Origin: an uncultured Solobacterium sp.
GTDB lineage: Bacteria; Bacillota_I; Bacilli_A; Erysipelotrichales; Erysipelotrichaceae
Reading direction: 5' to 3'
NCBI GenBank assembly: GCA_900546285.1
Contig: URCJ01000030.1
Coordinates: forward strand, 1 to 26,798
DNA length: 26,798 bases
The notes beneath the pieces were generated by a model that had not been told where the DNA came from, ran no database searches, and saw nothing but the letters and a program-made list of their open reading frames with translations. Positions within the stretch are counted from its first letter, which is position 1; every line of letters begins with the position of its first letter. This document shows, in pieces, positions 8,581-15,856 of the stretch. Made by a program: the position numbers and the translations under genes.

Positions 8581-9900
8581 CTAAGCCTCGTTTAAATTCT
8601 TAATAGCCTCGATATAGATTTCAACTTGCTTCTTAAATTCCTCAATACTCAAAGATTCATTGGCATCATGAATATGATTCTCTTCCTCATTAAAGGCACA
8701 ACCAAACGCAATGATATTATTCATACTCTTAGCATAAGTACCACCACCGATGGCAATCATATCTCTTTGATCATCAACGATTGATCTATAAGCCTTCAAT
8801 AAAGATTGAACTAACTTAGAATTCTTATCATAGTATAAAGGATTGATATTATAGTCTAATCTAATACCACAATCATCAGCTACTGCCTTATTTAATACTT
8901 CTGCGATCTCCTTGTCTTTTCTAGTAATAGGGAAACGAATATCCAAAGTACATTCTACATTATCACCATTCTTACCAATCACACCCAAGTTAACACTAGA
9001 ATTAGTCTCATCCTTAAGTGCATCCAAACCTAATGTCTCACCATGTAACTCTAGGCCAATATACTTATGAATATAATCAACAAAAGGATCATGGAAATCA
9101 GCTACATATAAAGCTTCCATTAAATGATTAATCGCATTAACACCAGCATCAGGTAAAGAAGCATGAGCTGCCACGCCTAATACAGTAACCGTATTACCAT
9201 CAACACTATATTCGATATTATGTTCCTTCATGAAACTATCAAACTTTGCGACATCGTAACTATTATCAGGAAGAGTACATACCACCTTATTACATACAAC
9301 ATTATCAGCCTGGCCACCCTTAATATCGATAATCTTTGACTTACCAATAATAAAGCCACCAGCCATACCCTTTTCGGCATAAATACCAGGGAACTCGCCA
9401 TCTGGAGTAAAGCCCATATCTACATGACCCTCTTTTTCAACATAATGTTCAATACAAGCAGAACCTGATTCTTCATTACAACCAAGAATCAATCTAACTC
9501 TCTTCTTAAATTCATAACCTGTATCTAAAAGATATTTCATAGCGTACATACTAGCTACAGCTGCACCCTTATCATCGGAAACACCTCTACCATATAGACG
9601 ATCACCCTTTTGAACTACTTCAAGTGGATTAGTATCCCACCCTTCACCAACAGGTACAATATCCAAGTGAGCCAAAATACCAATTACTTCTTCACCTTGA
9701 CCAATTTCACCATAACCTGCATAATAATCAACATTCTTAGTATCAAAACCCTTAGCAGTCATAATCTCTAAAGCCTTATCCAACACTTCACGATTAACAC
9801 TGCCAAAAGGCTTCACATCATCAGAGTATACTGAATTATAACTAACTAAAGTCTTTAAATCAGCTAACATGTTCTCATAATTTTCTTCTACAAATTTCAT
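8581..9900 (-). CDS. pepV: M20 family dipeptidase, PepV type
   Basis: A zinc-dependent dipeptidase of the M20 family that cleaves short peptides in the cytoplasm. Motifs visible (numbered from the chosen start) are AHLD (His78, Asp80), GRGVSDDKG (Asp109/Asp110, bridging ligand), NEESGS (Glu143/Glu144) and PDGEFP (Asp167), with HIHDANE near the C-terminus giving the last histidine ligand. The open frame extends 12 codons further upstream to 9936, but AAAGGAG sits 8 bases before the ATG at 9900 and the longer form would lie within the exonuclease gene, so 439 residues is preferred. Only two bases separate it from the exonuclease stop. Confidence 0.93.
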   Translation of the reverse strand: MKFVEENYENMLADLKTLVSYNSVYSDDVKPFGSVNREVLDKALEIMTAKGFDTKNVDYYAGYGEIGQGEEVIGILAHLDIVPVGEGWDTNPLEVVQKGDRLYGRGVSDDKGAAVASMYAMKYLLDTGYEFKKRVRLILGCNEESGSACIEHYVEKEGHVDMGFTPDGEFPGIYAEKGMAGGFIIGKSKIIDIKGGQADNVVCNKVVCTLPDNSYDVAKFDSFMKEHNIEYSVDGNTVTVLGVAAHASLPDAGVNAINHLMEALYVADFHDPFVDYIHKYIGLELHGETLGLDALKDETNSSVNLGVIGKNGDNVECTLDIRFPITRKDKEIAEVLNKAVADDCGIRLDYNINPLYYDKNSKLVQSLLKAYRSIVDDQRDMIAIGGGTYAKSMNNIIAFGCAFNEEENHIHDANESLSIEEFKKQVEIYIEAIKNLNEA

Positions 9901-9902
9901 TA

Positions 9903-10661
9903 TTAATTCTCCTTTACTATAAGTCCTACAGGACAATGATCACTACCGTAGATATCATCATAAATCAATGAATCTTCTACCTTTTCCATAAATCTTTTAG
10001 AAACTACAAAATAATCAATACGCCACCCTATATTCCTTTCTCTAGCTCTTGTACGATATGACCACCAAGAATACTTAACATCGCTAGGATACAAGTAACG
10101 ATAAGTATCTATAAAACCTGCGTCCAATAAACATGTAAACTTTTCTCTTTCTTGGTCTGAAAAACCAGCATTAAAGTGATTGTCATCAGGATTTTTTAAA
10201 TCTATCTCATTGTGAGCCACATTCAAATCACCTGTATAAATAACTGGCTTAATCTTATCTAATTTTACCAAATGCTTACGCAAATCATCTTCCCACTTCA
10301 TACGATAATCAAGTCTTTTTAGACCATCCTTAGAATTAGGAACATAAGCACACACAAAATAGAATGAAGGATATTCTAGAGTAATAACTCTACCTTCTTT
10401 TGGATGATCCTCACCCTCAATGTCATATACAACACTCATAGGCTTAACTTTTGTAAGAACCATCGTACCTGAATAGCCCTTTTTCTCAGCACAATTCATA
10501 TAAACGTAATAACCATCAAAGTTATAGTTTAATTGTGACTCTTGCATCTTAGTCTCCTCAAAGGCCATAATATCAGGATTCTCCCTAGCCATAAAAGCCA
10601 ACAAATCACCCTTACCTAAAATCGCCCTAAGACCATTCACATTCCAATTTAAAATCTTCAT
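9903..10661 (-). CDS. xthA: Exodeoxyribonuclease III / AP endonuclease (ExoA/XthA type)
   Basis: Repairs abasic sites in DNA by cutting 5' of the lesion; also a 3' exonuclease. The 252-residue length is standard. Conserved residues of the endonuclease/exonuclease/phosphatase fold are present: NWNVNGLRA at the N-terminus, EETK with metal-binding Glu36, TGDLNVAH with Asp145 and Asn147, WRIDYF with Asp216, and GSDHCPV with Asp241 and His242. The ATG overlaps the stop of the aminopeptidase gene by one base (TAATG), and AGGAG lies 5 bases upstream. A repair enzyme between two peptidases in a glycogen operon is probably a matter of compact packing rather than shared function. Confidence 0.95.
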   Translation of the reverse strand: MKILNWNVNGLRAILGKGDLLAFMARENPDIMAFEETKMQESQLNYNFDGYYVYMNCAEKKGYSGTMVLTKVKPMSVVYDIEGEDHPKEGRVITLEYPSFYFVCAYVPNSKDGLKRLDYRMKWEDDLRKHLVKLDKIKPVIYTGDLNVAHNEIDLKNPDDNHFNAGFSDQEREKFTCLLDAGFIDTYRYLYPSDVKYSWWSYRTRARERNIGWRIDYFVVSKRFMEKVEDSLIYDDIYGSDHCPVGLIVKEN

Positions 10662-12409
10662 TAAATCTCCTGAGTAATCTTACCCAAATAAATCAATTCA
10701 TCAGCATCCAAATATGGAGCCAAAGTATGATAAACATTCTTGTGATACTCATTGATCAAATTAATGGTCTTCTTATCCAAATATCTCTTATCAATAAGTC
10801 TTAAATCAAATGGAACCATAGTCAAAGTATCAAAACGCATAAATTGACCATATTCATTTAATTCATCCTCAACCGCTAGTAACATATTCTCGCAACGAAT
10901 GCCATACTTGCCCTCTAGATAAATACCAGGTTCATCAGAAACGATATTACCCTTTCTAATAGGCACTTCCTCGCTCTTACCCAAAGTATGCATATATCTA
11001 ATATTAGGTGGCGCCTCATGAACTGATAAAACATGACCAACACCATGACCGGTGCCACATCTATAATCAATACCTAATTCCCAAATATCTTTTCTTGCTA
11101 AGATATCAAGTTGAAGACCACTTAAACCCTTCATAAACTTAACACTACTTAAATTAAACATTGACTTTAAGACGGTAGTGAAATGTTTCTTTAGTTCATC
11201 ACTTACCTCACCTACACAAATAGTTCTTGTAATATCAGTAGTACCCTCTTTATATTGACCACCTGAGTCAACCAAGATAATACCCTCATTATGTAAAGCA
11301 CTATTATTCTCTTCAGTTGGTGCATAATGCATCATAGCCGCATTGGCATTATAGGCAACAATTGGATTAAAACTTAAGTCAAAGGCCTTATATGACAATC
11401 TAAATTCATTAAGCTTATTAGCCACAATATATTCATTCAATGTTTCCTTATCAGTTTCATCCAACCACTTTAAGAAACGAACCATTGCCACGCCATCATA
11501 AATATGAGCAAACTTAGAATTCTCTATTTCAACATCATTCTTCATTGACTTCATCTCTTCAATAACAGATAAACAGTCAACAATTCTATTATGTTTACAA
11601 ATTAAAGAATAAGTCTCATAGTTTACCTTAGTCTTATCTAGCAATACCACTTCATTCTTTAAAGTCTTCAAGAAATCATAATAAGCATCATAAGGTCTAA
11701 TAATGATGCCATCTGCATATAACTTATCTAATAATTCTTCACTCAATCGCTCTATATTAATAAAGAAATAAACATCATTCTTATTAAAAACTAAATAAGC
11801 TAAAAACACTGGAGTACATAAAATATCATTACCCCTTAGATTCAAGATATAAGATATAGACTCAAGATTATTCACAATATGAGTCTTACCATCAAGAATA
11901 TACTTAACATTATCTAGTTTCTTCTTACGACTAAGTCCTGTATATTCAACTCCAAGCTCATACACCAAATCAGTTGATAAACTAGTCCTATTCTCGATAA
12001 TAGATGAATAAATATCTTTACTTACAATTTCAAAATCATTTAATTCTCCAGCGAAGTTAATACTAGTTCTCTTACCATCTAAGCCAATAACCTTGCCAGC
12101 ATAATTCTTTTTAATAAATTCAATTGGTTCTAATGCATTTGCAGTGCCAAGTTTTACTACTTGTACATCGTTTGGTAGGCATTGTTTCTCAGCTTGAATA
12201 TGATAACGACCATCAACAAAAATATAAGCATTCTCTAAATCCACTAATAAAGTAGCTAAAGATCCGCTAAAACCACTAAAGTATTCGATTGTCTTAAAAT
12301 ACAAAGGAACATACTCTGACATATGATAGTCAGAAGTATTCAAATAATAGACATCAATATTGTTGTCTTTCATCTGCTCCCTAAGAGCATCAATTCTTAC
12401 ATTTCCCAT
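10661..12409 (-). CDS. pepP: Xaa-Pro aminopeptidase (aminopeptidase P, M24B, long form)
   Basis: Removes the N-terminal residue from peptides with proline in second position, using two metal ions. About 582 residues, the three-domain long form: two creatinase-like N-terminal domains (about 1-130 and 150-285) and a pita-bread M24 domain (about 300-520) plus a C-terminal extension. Metal ligands are visible in VDSGGQY (Asp381) and TTDITRT (Asp392), with GTGHGVGH, SDEPGIY (Glu493) and CENML (Glu507). An in-frame TTG lies one codon earlier (12412), but the ATG at 12409 is preferred; AGGAAG lies 10 bases upstream. It is the first gene of the long operon, with an extended -10 promoter upstream. Confidence 0.93.
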   Translation of the reverse strand: MGNVRIDALREQMKDNNIDVYYLNTSDYHMSEYVPLYFKTIEYFSGFSGSLATLLVDLENAYIFVDGRYHIQAEKQCLPNDVQVVKLGTANALEPIEFIKKNYAGKVIGLDGKRTSINFAGELNDFEIVSKDIYSSIIENRTSLSTDLVYELGVEYTGLSRKKKLDNVKYILDGKTHIVNNLESISYILNLRGNDILCTPVFLAYLVFNKNDVYFFINIERLSEELLDKLYADGIIIRPYDAYYDFLKTLKNEVVLLDKTKVNYETYSLICKHNRIVDCLSVIEEMKSMKNDVEIENSKFAHIYDGVAMVRFLKWLDETDKETLNEYIVANKLNEFRLSYKAFDLSFNPIVAYNANAAMMHYAPTEENNSALHNEGIILVDSGGQYKEGTTDITRTICVGEVSDELKKHFTTVLKSMFNLSSVKFMKGLSGLQLDILARKDIWELGIDYRCGTGHGVGHVLSVHEAPPNIRYMHTLGKSEEVPIRKGNIVSDEPGIYLEGKYGIRCENMLLAVEDELNEYGQFMRFDTLTMVPFDLRLIDKRYLDKKTINLINEYHKNVYHTLAPYLDADELIYLGKITQEI

Positions 12410-12431
12410 CAAGAAATTACTTCCTCTCTAA

Positions 12432-12447
12432 TGATTTAATTCTAGCA
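12432..12447 (-). promoter_or_regulatory. Promoter of the nine-gene pepP-to-glgB operon
   Basis: On the minus strand TGCTAGAAT (12447-12439) is an extended -10 element about 30 bases before the pepP ATG, with GAGAGGAAG between them. No good -35 is present, which an extended -10 can tolerate. The predicted start of transcription is near 12432. Confidence 0.55.
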
Positions 12448-12476
12448 TAAATAGTGCGTTATTGACCTATTTAGGA

Positions 12477-12482
12477 TATAAT
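12477..12482 (+). promoter_or_regulatory. -10 element directly before the PBP gene
   Basis: TATAAT is followed by only eight bases before the ATG at 12491. TTGACC at 12462-12467 is too close (9 bases) to be its -35. If this -10 is used, transcription would begin at or just before the start codon, giving a nearly leaderless message. The only Shine-Dalgarno-like bases (AGGA, 12473-12476) are 14 bases away and upstream of the expected start of the RNA. Confidence 0.4.
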
Positions 12483-12490
12483 TATGCGGT

Positions 12491-15406
12491 ATGAAAAGAA
12501 ATGATATTGATGATTTAACTCCTTATCAAAAAAGGAAGAAAAACAGCACATTGAAGAATACAAACAAGAGGGCGCCTAAAGCTAACGATGAAGACGCTAA
12601 TCTTGCGGTGGAAGAAAGCAAGGATGTCAAATCTAATTCTAAGAAAAAGACTTCTAGCACTAAGAAAACTTCTAAACCTAAGAAGAAAGAAGAGTCAACA
12701 GTTACAAACGACAAAAAGGAAACAAAGGACGAAAAGTCTACACCTATAGTTGAAGATACCGGGCTCGAATCTGATGGGCTCGAATCTGATGGGCTCGAAT
12801 CTGATGGGCTCGAATCTGAACCTAAGATGCCTTCTATCTTTATAGAAGAAAAGAAAATAGAAGAACCTAAAGAAGACAATACTTCTAAAAGACCTAAGGC
12901 TAAGACAATCACTAAAGTATTCGCAACAATCACATGTATTATCGCAATTATTGGAATACTAGGCGGTATTGGTGCCATTATCTTTGCCAACAAACTATTA
13001 GAGGGTAAACCAGAATTCGATAGAACAAAGCTAGAATCACAAGAATCTAGTGTTATCTATGATATGAATGGTAATGAGATTGTAGAACTTGGTTTATATC
13101 TAAGAGAAAACATCGAATATGATGATATGCCAAATAGCTTAGTTGATGCCTTCTTATCAATTGAAGACTCAAGATACTTTGAACACTTTGGCTTCGATAT
13201 CCCACGTTTCACTAAGGCAATCCTAGAAAACTTAAAATCAGGAGGCTTTGGACAAGGTGGCTCTACCATGACCATGCAACTGGTTAAAAACTCTTATTTC
13301 CAAGTAGATGCCGATGGTGAATCTACTATGGCAGCCCACAAGGGTATGAGTGGTGTTCAAAGAAAGATGCAAGAAATCGTACTAGCTATCGAAGCTAATA
13401 AAGAAGTTAGTAAGAAAGACATCTTAGCACTATATATTAATAAGATTAACTATGGTAACAACATCAGAGGTGTTCAAAAGGCAGCTCAATACTACTTCGG
13501 CAAGGACGCAAGTGAACTAGGACTTGTTGAATCAGCTTTCTTGGCTGGTATCATCAACGCTCCAAATAACTATAATCCTTATAACGAACTATATAAGCAT
13601 GATGAATCTTATATTTATTTAAATTCAAATATTACTTATCTTGAAAATGCTCAAAAAAGAACTGCTGAAGTATTAGACTTGATGGCATATCATGGCTATA
13701 TTACTAAAGAAGAAGCAGCTCTTGCCAAGACTGTTAAAATTGAAAATTTATTAACTGGTGTTGCCAAGAAGTTTAATTCATATAGCCAATATTACCAAGA
13801 CTATATTGATGCAGTAATCGAAGAGGCAACTGAGGTTACTGGTAAGAATCCATATACAACTTCAATGCATATTTATACAGCGATGAACCCTTATATGCAG
13901 GAAGTTCTATATAACATTGAAAACGAAAAGACTGATTTAAAATATTCAAATGATCTTGAACAATCAGCTCTTACTGTATTAAATAACCAAACTGGTGAAC
14001 TAATTGCCTTGGGTGGTGGCCGTAATCAAGCACAATCAGCTCGTCAATTTAATAGAGCTACAAGTTCTTACTTACAACCAGGCTCATCAATTAAACCAGT
14101 AATTGAATATGCCCTAGCCTTCGATAGACTAGGTTGGTCTACAGCTCATACAATTACCGATATGCCATACTACTTATATGGTGGTAATGTCCTTATCGCT
14201 AATGCAGGTGGACAAGGTTATACAGGTGATATGATAATAACTGAGGCTATTGCACGTTCTTTAAATACACCAGCTGTTCAAACATTACAGGCTGTAATCA
14301 AAGAAATTGGTGAAGATGGTGTTAAGGAATATTTAAGAGAAATTGGAATTACAAGAAATCTAGATACTTTTGACCTTCAATGGGCAATTGGTGGTAATAC
14401 ATGTCTTGTTACTCCAGTACAATTAGCTGCCGCTCATGCAATATTTATGAACGATGGCTATTATGTAAAACCACATACTATTAAAAAGATTGTCTTCCAA
14501 GATGACAGTGAGTATGTAAGTGATACTAAGGGTACTCAAGTAATCTCAAGTGCTGCAGCCTATATGACAGCTACATGCCTTGAATACAACGTATCTGGAC
14601 CATATTACAACAATATGCAGATATTAAAGAGAAAATATCCAGTATACGCTAAAACAGGTACTACCGACTGGTCAACAAGTGGTAGAGCATACGGCATTCC
14701 TACTGGTGCTCCAAAAGATATGTGGCTAGTATGTCAAAACTCAAACTTCACAATTTCTATCTGGCTAGGCTTTGATAGAGCTGAAGTTGGTTCTTACTTC
14801 ACAACAAGTGAAGATATGGCTAACTTAAAAGGTAGAATTGGTAGATATATCTTAAACGAATTAGATGAGAATGTTGAAGGAAATACTAAAGGTGTACAAA
14901 GACCTGATGATGTATCTGATGTAACTATTGTCAAAGGTGCTTATCCATATTGTGCACCAGATGGAGGGCACGAAACAGTTAAAGGATTAATTAAGACAAG
15001 TGCTCTTAAGAAAAACCCATTAACAAGTGTTTCTTCAGTACTAGCTAAGCTTCCTGTTAAAGAAAACGCTAATGGTAGTTTAAACGCTACTGGTTCTAAG
15101 ACAGACGATGGCAGAATTGTAGTTAACTTCTATTCAGGTGGTTACTTCTGTTCTAACGGACAACAAGATTTAACAGCTACTAATGTCTTTGGAAAAACAA
15201 CCAACGCAACAGGTAGATGTTACTTCCCTCATTACCAACAAAGTGGTTCTAGTTCTGTATATGGTGAAGTTACCCTATATAAAGATGGTGAATACTTCTC
15301 AAGCCAATCAGGTGAAGGTGCAGTTGAATTCTCTGATGTAGGCGATGGCAGCTTTAGAGCCTGTGTATACGCCAACGATCAAGAATCTTGTACTGATATA
15401 AGTTAA
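12491..15406 (+). CDS. Class A penicillin-binding protein (PBP1-like transglycosylase/transpeptidase)
   Basis: Builds and cross-links peptidoglycan. The 971 residues comprise a long hydrophilic cytoplasmic tail (1-140, rich in Lys, Ser, Thr and Glu), one membrane helix (about 143-167), a GT51 domain (about 185-410) with EDSRYFEH (Glu225 catalytic), GGSTMTMQL and ALYINKINYG, and a transpeptidase domain with SSIK (Ser532 nucleophile, Lys535), SLN (590-592) and KTGTT (721-725). The C-terminal region (about 800-971) is beta-rich and holds five cysteines (821, 887, 910, 958, 967), uncommon for an exported Firmicute protein and possibly forming disulfides. The tail has four copies of Gly-Leu-Glu-Ser-Asp/Glu. 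No usable ribosome site is seen close to the ATG, yet no other in-frame start fits. It is monocistronic, with a strong terminator 4 bp after the stop. Confidence 0.93.
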   Translation: MKRNDIDDLTPYQKRKKNSTLKNTNKRAPKANDEDANLAVEESKDVKSNSKKKTSSTKKTSKPKKKEESTVTNDKKETKDEKSTPIVEDTGLESDGLESDGLESDGLESEPKMPSIFIEEKKIEEPKEDNTSKRPKAKTITKVFATITCIIAIIGILGGIGAIIFANKLLEGKPEFDRTKLESQESSVIYDMNGNEIVELGLYLRENIEYDDMPNSLVDAFLSIEDSRYFEHFGFDIPRFTKAILENLKSGGFGQGGSTMTMQLVKNSYFQVDADGESTMAAHKGMSGVQRKMQEIVLAIEANKEVSKKDILALYINKINYGNNIRGVQKAAQYYFGKDASELGLVESAFLAGIINAPNNYNPYNELYKHDESYIYLNSNITYLENAQKRTAEVLDLMAYHGYITKEEAALAKTVKIENLLTGVAKKFNSYSQYYQDYIDAVIEEATEVTGKNPYTTSMHIYTAMNPYMQEVLYNIENEKTDLKYSNDLEQSALTVLNNQTGELIALGGGRNQAQSARQFNRATSSYLQPGSSIKPVIEYALAFDRLGWSTAHTITDMPYYLYGGNVLIANAGGQGYTGDMIITEAIARSLNTPAVQTLQAVIKEIGEDGVKEYLREIGITRNLDTFDLQWAIGGNTCLVTPVQLAAAHAIFMNDGYYVKPHTIKKIVFQDDSEYVSDTKGTQVISSAAAYMTATCLEYNVSGPYYNNMQILKRKYPVYAKTGTTDWSTSGRAYGIPTGAPKDMWLVCQNSNFTISIWLGFDRAEVGSYFTTSEDMANLKGRIGRYILNELDENVEGNTKGVQRPDDVSDVTIVKGAYPYCAPDGGHETVKGLIKTSALKKNPLTSVSSVLAKLPVKENANGSLNATGSKTDDGRIVVNFYSGGYFCSNGQQDLTATNVFGKTTNATGRCYFPHYQQSGSSSVYGEVTLYKDGEYFSSQSGEGAVEFSDVGDGSFRACVYANDQESCTDIS
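12761..12820 (+). repeat. 15-bp tandem repeat, four units, within the PBP gene
   Basis: Four adjacent units of GGGCTCGAATCTGAT at 12761, 12776, 12791 and 12806, identical except for the final base of the last one. Each encodes Gly-Leu-Glu-Ser-Asp (last Glu). The period is a multiple of three, so copy-number change keeps the frame. GGG and CTC codons are rare in the surrounding gene, and the perfect identity suggests recent expansion. Confidence 0.95.
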
Positions 15407-15409
15407 GAC

Positions 15410-15437
15410 ACAAAACCGCTCATATGAGCGGTTTTGT
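15410..15437. terminator. Bidirectional terminator after the PBP gene
   Basis: A perfect 28-bp palindrome, ACAAAACCGCTCAT paired with ATGAGCGGTTTTGT, begins 4 bp after the PBP stop. On the plus strand it ends in TTTTGTTGT; on the minus strand it ends in TTTTGTGTC. It can stop the PBP transcript and any leftward transcript from the following intergenic region. Confidence 0.85.
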
Positions 15438-15442
15438 TGTGC

Positions 15443-15507
15443 CTTAAATAAACAACTATTCAGTAAGGATTTATCGCCAAATAAAGTTCTGAACAGTTGT
15501 ATTTAAG
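15443..15507. other. Long imperfect hairpin of unknown function
   Basis: CTTAAATAAACAACTATTCAG (15443-15463, written here as a 21-base arm broken by mismatches) pairs with 15489-15507, ending AGTTGTATTTAAG, with one mismatch and a two-base bulge. Inside the 25-base loop a further short stem (TTTAT with ATAAA around TTGGCG on the minus strand) is possible. Adjacent GCAAGCAAC (15507-15515) can pair with GTTGCCTGC (15549-15557) with one mismatch. Such nested pairing next to a terminator suggests a structured RNA, probably on the minus strand, but no known family is recognised and a decayed repeat is also possible. Confidence 0.4.
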
Positions 15508-15660
15508 CAAGCAACAGCGCATAGGACTTCCAAATCACAAGAGTATAGTTGCCTGCCTAAACACAGCAATTATAATACATTATGCATGTTATGTTCTCTT
15601 CATTTAAAGCGTCATCTATGGTAAGCAACGTTATGTTTTGTCTTAATAGAAACCATAAAA
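15508..15660. other. Intergenic DNA with opposed promoter-like elements, no convincing gene
   Basis: The plus strand has TTGCCT (15549-15554), 16 bases, then TATAAT (15571-15576). On the minus strand TATAAT occupies 15575-15570 and would drive RNA leftwards through the hairpin to the terminator at 15410-15437. A 43-codon plus-strand frame from 15582 has no ribosome site and is not credible. Nothing else is seen. Confidence 0.35.
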
Positions 15661-15680
15661 GTGATTTTTCTAAAACAAGA

Positions 15681-15689
15681 TGCTATAAT
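15681..15689 (+). promoter_or_regulatory. Extended -10 promoter for the antitoxin-like RNA
   Basis: TGCTATAAT is an ideal extended -10 element. The best -35 candidate, GTGATT at 15661-15666 with 17-base spacing, is weak. Predicted transcription start is near 15696, and no ribosome site or open frame follows before the terminator. Confidence 0.55.
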
Positions 15690-15695
15690 AACAAT

Positions 15696-15778
15696 GTAAA
15701 AACAACCAGTTAAGGTTATCTCTGGATTTGTTGGATTAAAATAACCCTTTCGTTCCAAATTTAAGAGGGTTATTTTTC
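15696..15778 (+). ncRNA. Candidate type I antitoxin RNA, RatA-like
   Basis: A predicted RNA of about 83 nt lies between a strong extended -10 promoter and an intrinsic terminator, with no coding potential. It converges on the small hydrophobic peptide gene of the opposite strand, and the two transcripts share roughly 40 nt of complementarity at their 3' ends, including the toxin stop codon. This matches the TxpA/RatA layout of Bacillus subtilis. Its CCTTT/AATAACCC segment could also pair with AGGGTTAT in the leader of the toxin message. Its 5' part (15703-15725) closely resembles, in the same sense, the leader of the toxin RNA. Confidence 0.5.
15738..15777. terminator. Bidirectional terminator shared by toxin and antitoxin RNAs
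   Basis: AAAATAACCC (15738-15747) pairs with GGGTTATTTT (15767-15776), extended by T-A and G-T pairs to about 13 bp. Both strands end in T-rich runs: TTTTT on the plus strand, TTTT followed by AATCC on the minus strand. The right arm contains the toxin stop codon (15770-15772). Confidence 0.75.
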
Positions 15779-15856
15779 TTTGTCATTCAATTTGATTAAA
15801 TCTATAATTACAGCTATCGCTGTTAAAATAATCATTACAATCTCGTAACTTCTCAT
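15770..15856 (-). CDS. Small hydrophobic peptide, putative type I toxin (TxpA/BsrG/holin-like toxin family)
   Basis: A 28-codon gene missed by length cut-offs. The peptide begins MRSYEIVMIILTAIAVII and ends in a charged DLIKLNDKEK tail: an N-terminal Tyr-Glu followed by a single membrane helix and a lysine-rich end. This is the pattern of Firmicute type I toxins such as TxpA, BsrG and the holin-like toxin peptides (M..YE.LM.MI...). A strong ribosome site, GAAGGAG (15872-15866), lies 9 bases before the ATG. A promoter with TATAAT (15982-15977) would give a long leader of about 110 nt, as usual in such systems. In this family, overproduction damages the membrane and an antisense RNA holds it off. 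The assignment rests on the peptide pattern plus the convergent RNA; it is not proven. Confidence 0.65.
   Translation of the reverse strand: MRSYEIVMIILTAIAVIIDLIKLNDKEK

Noticed and set aside
9901..9936. Longer form of the dipeptidase starting at 9936
   Set aside because: It would begin inside the exonuclease gene; a strong AAAGGAG lies just before the ATG at 9900, which aligns with the usual start of PepV proteins.
12526..12993. 155-codon open frame opposite the PBP N-terminal region
   Set aside because: It is the antisense of a Lys/Ser-rich repetitive coding stretch and has no start signals; a shadow frame.
15443..15507. Terminal inverted repeats of an insertion sequence remnant
   Set aside because: The arms are only 25 bases apart with no transposase fragment or target duplication; a hairpin is the simpler reading.
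15582..15713. 43-codon plus-strand frame after a promoter-like TATAAT
   Set aside because: No ribosome site, no recognisable pattern, and it runs through the antitoxin promoter; probably chance.
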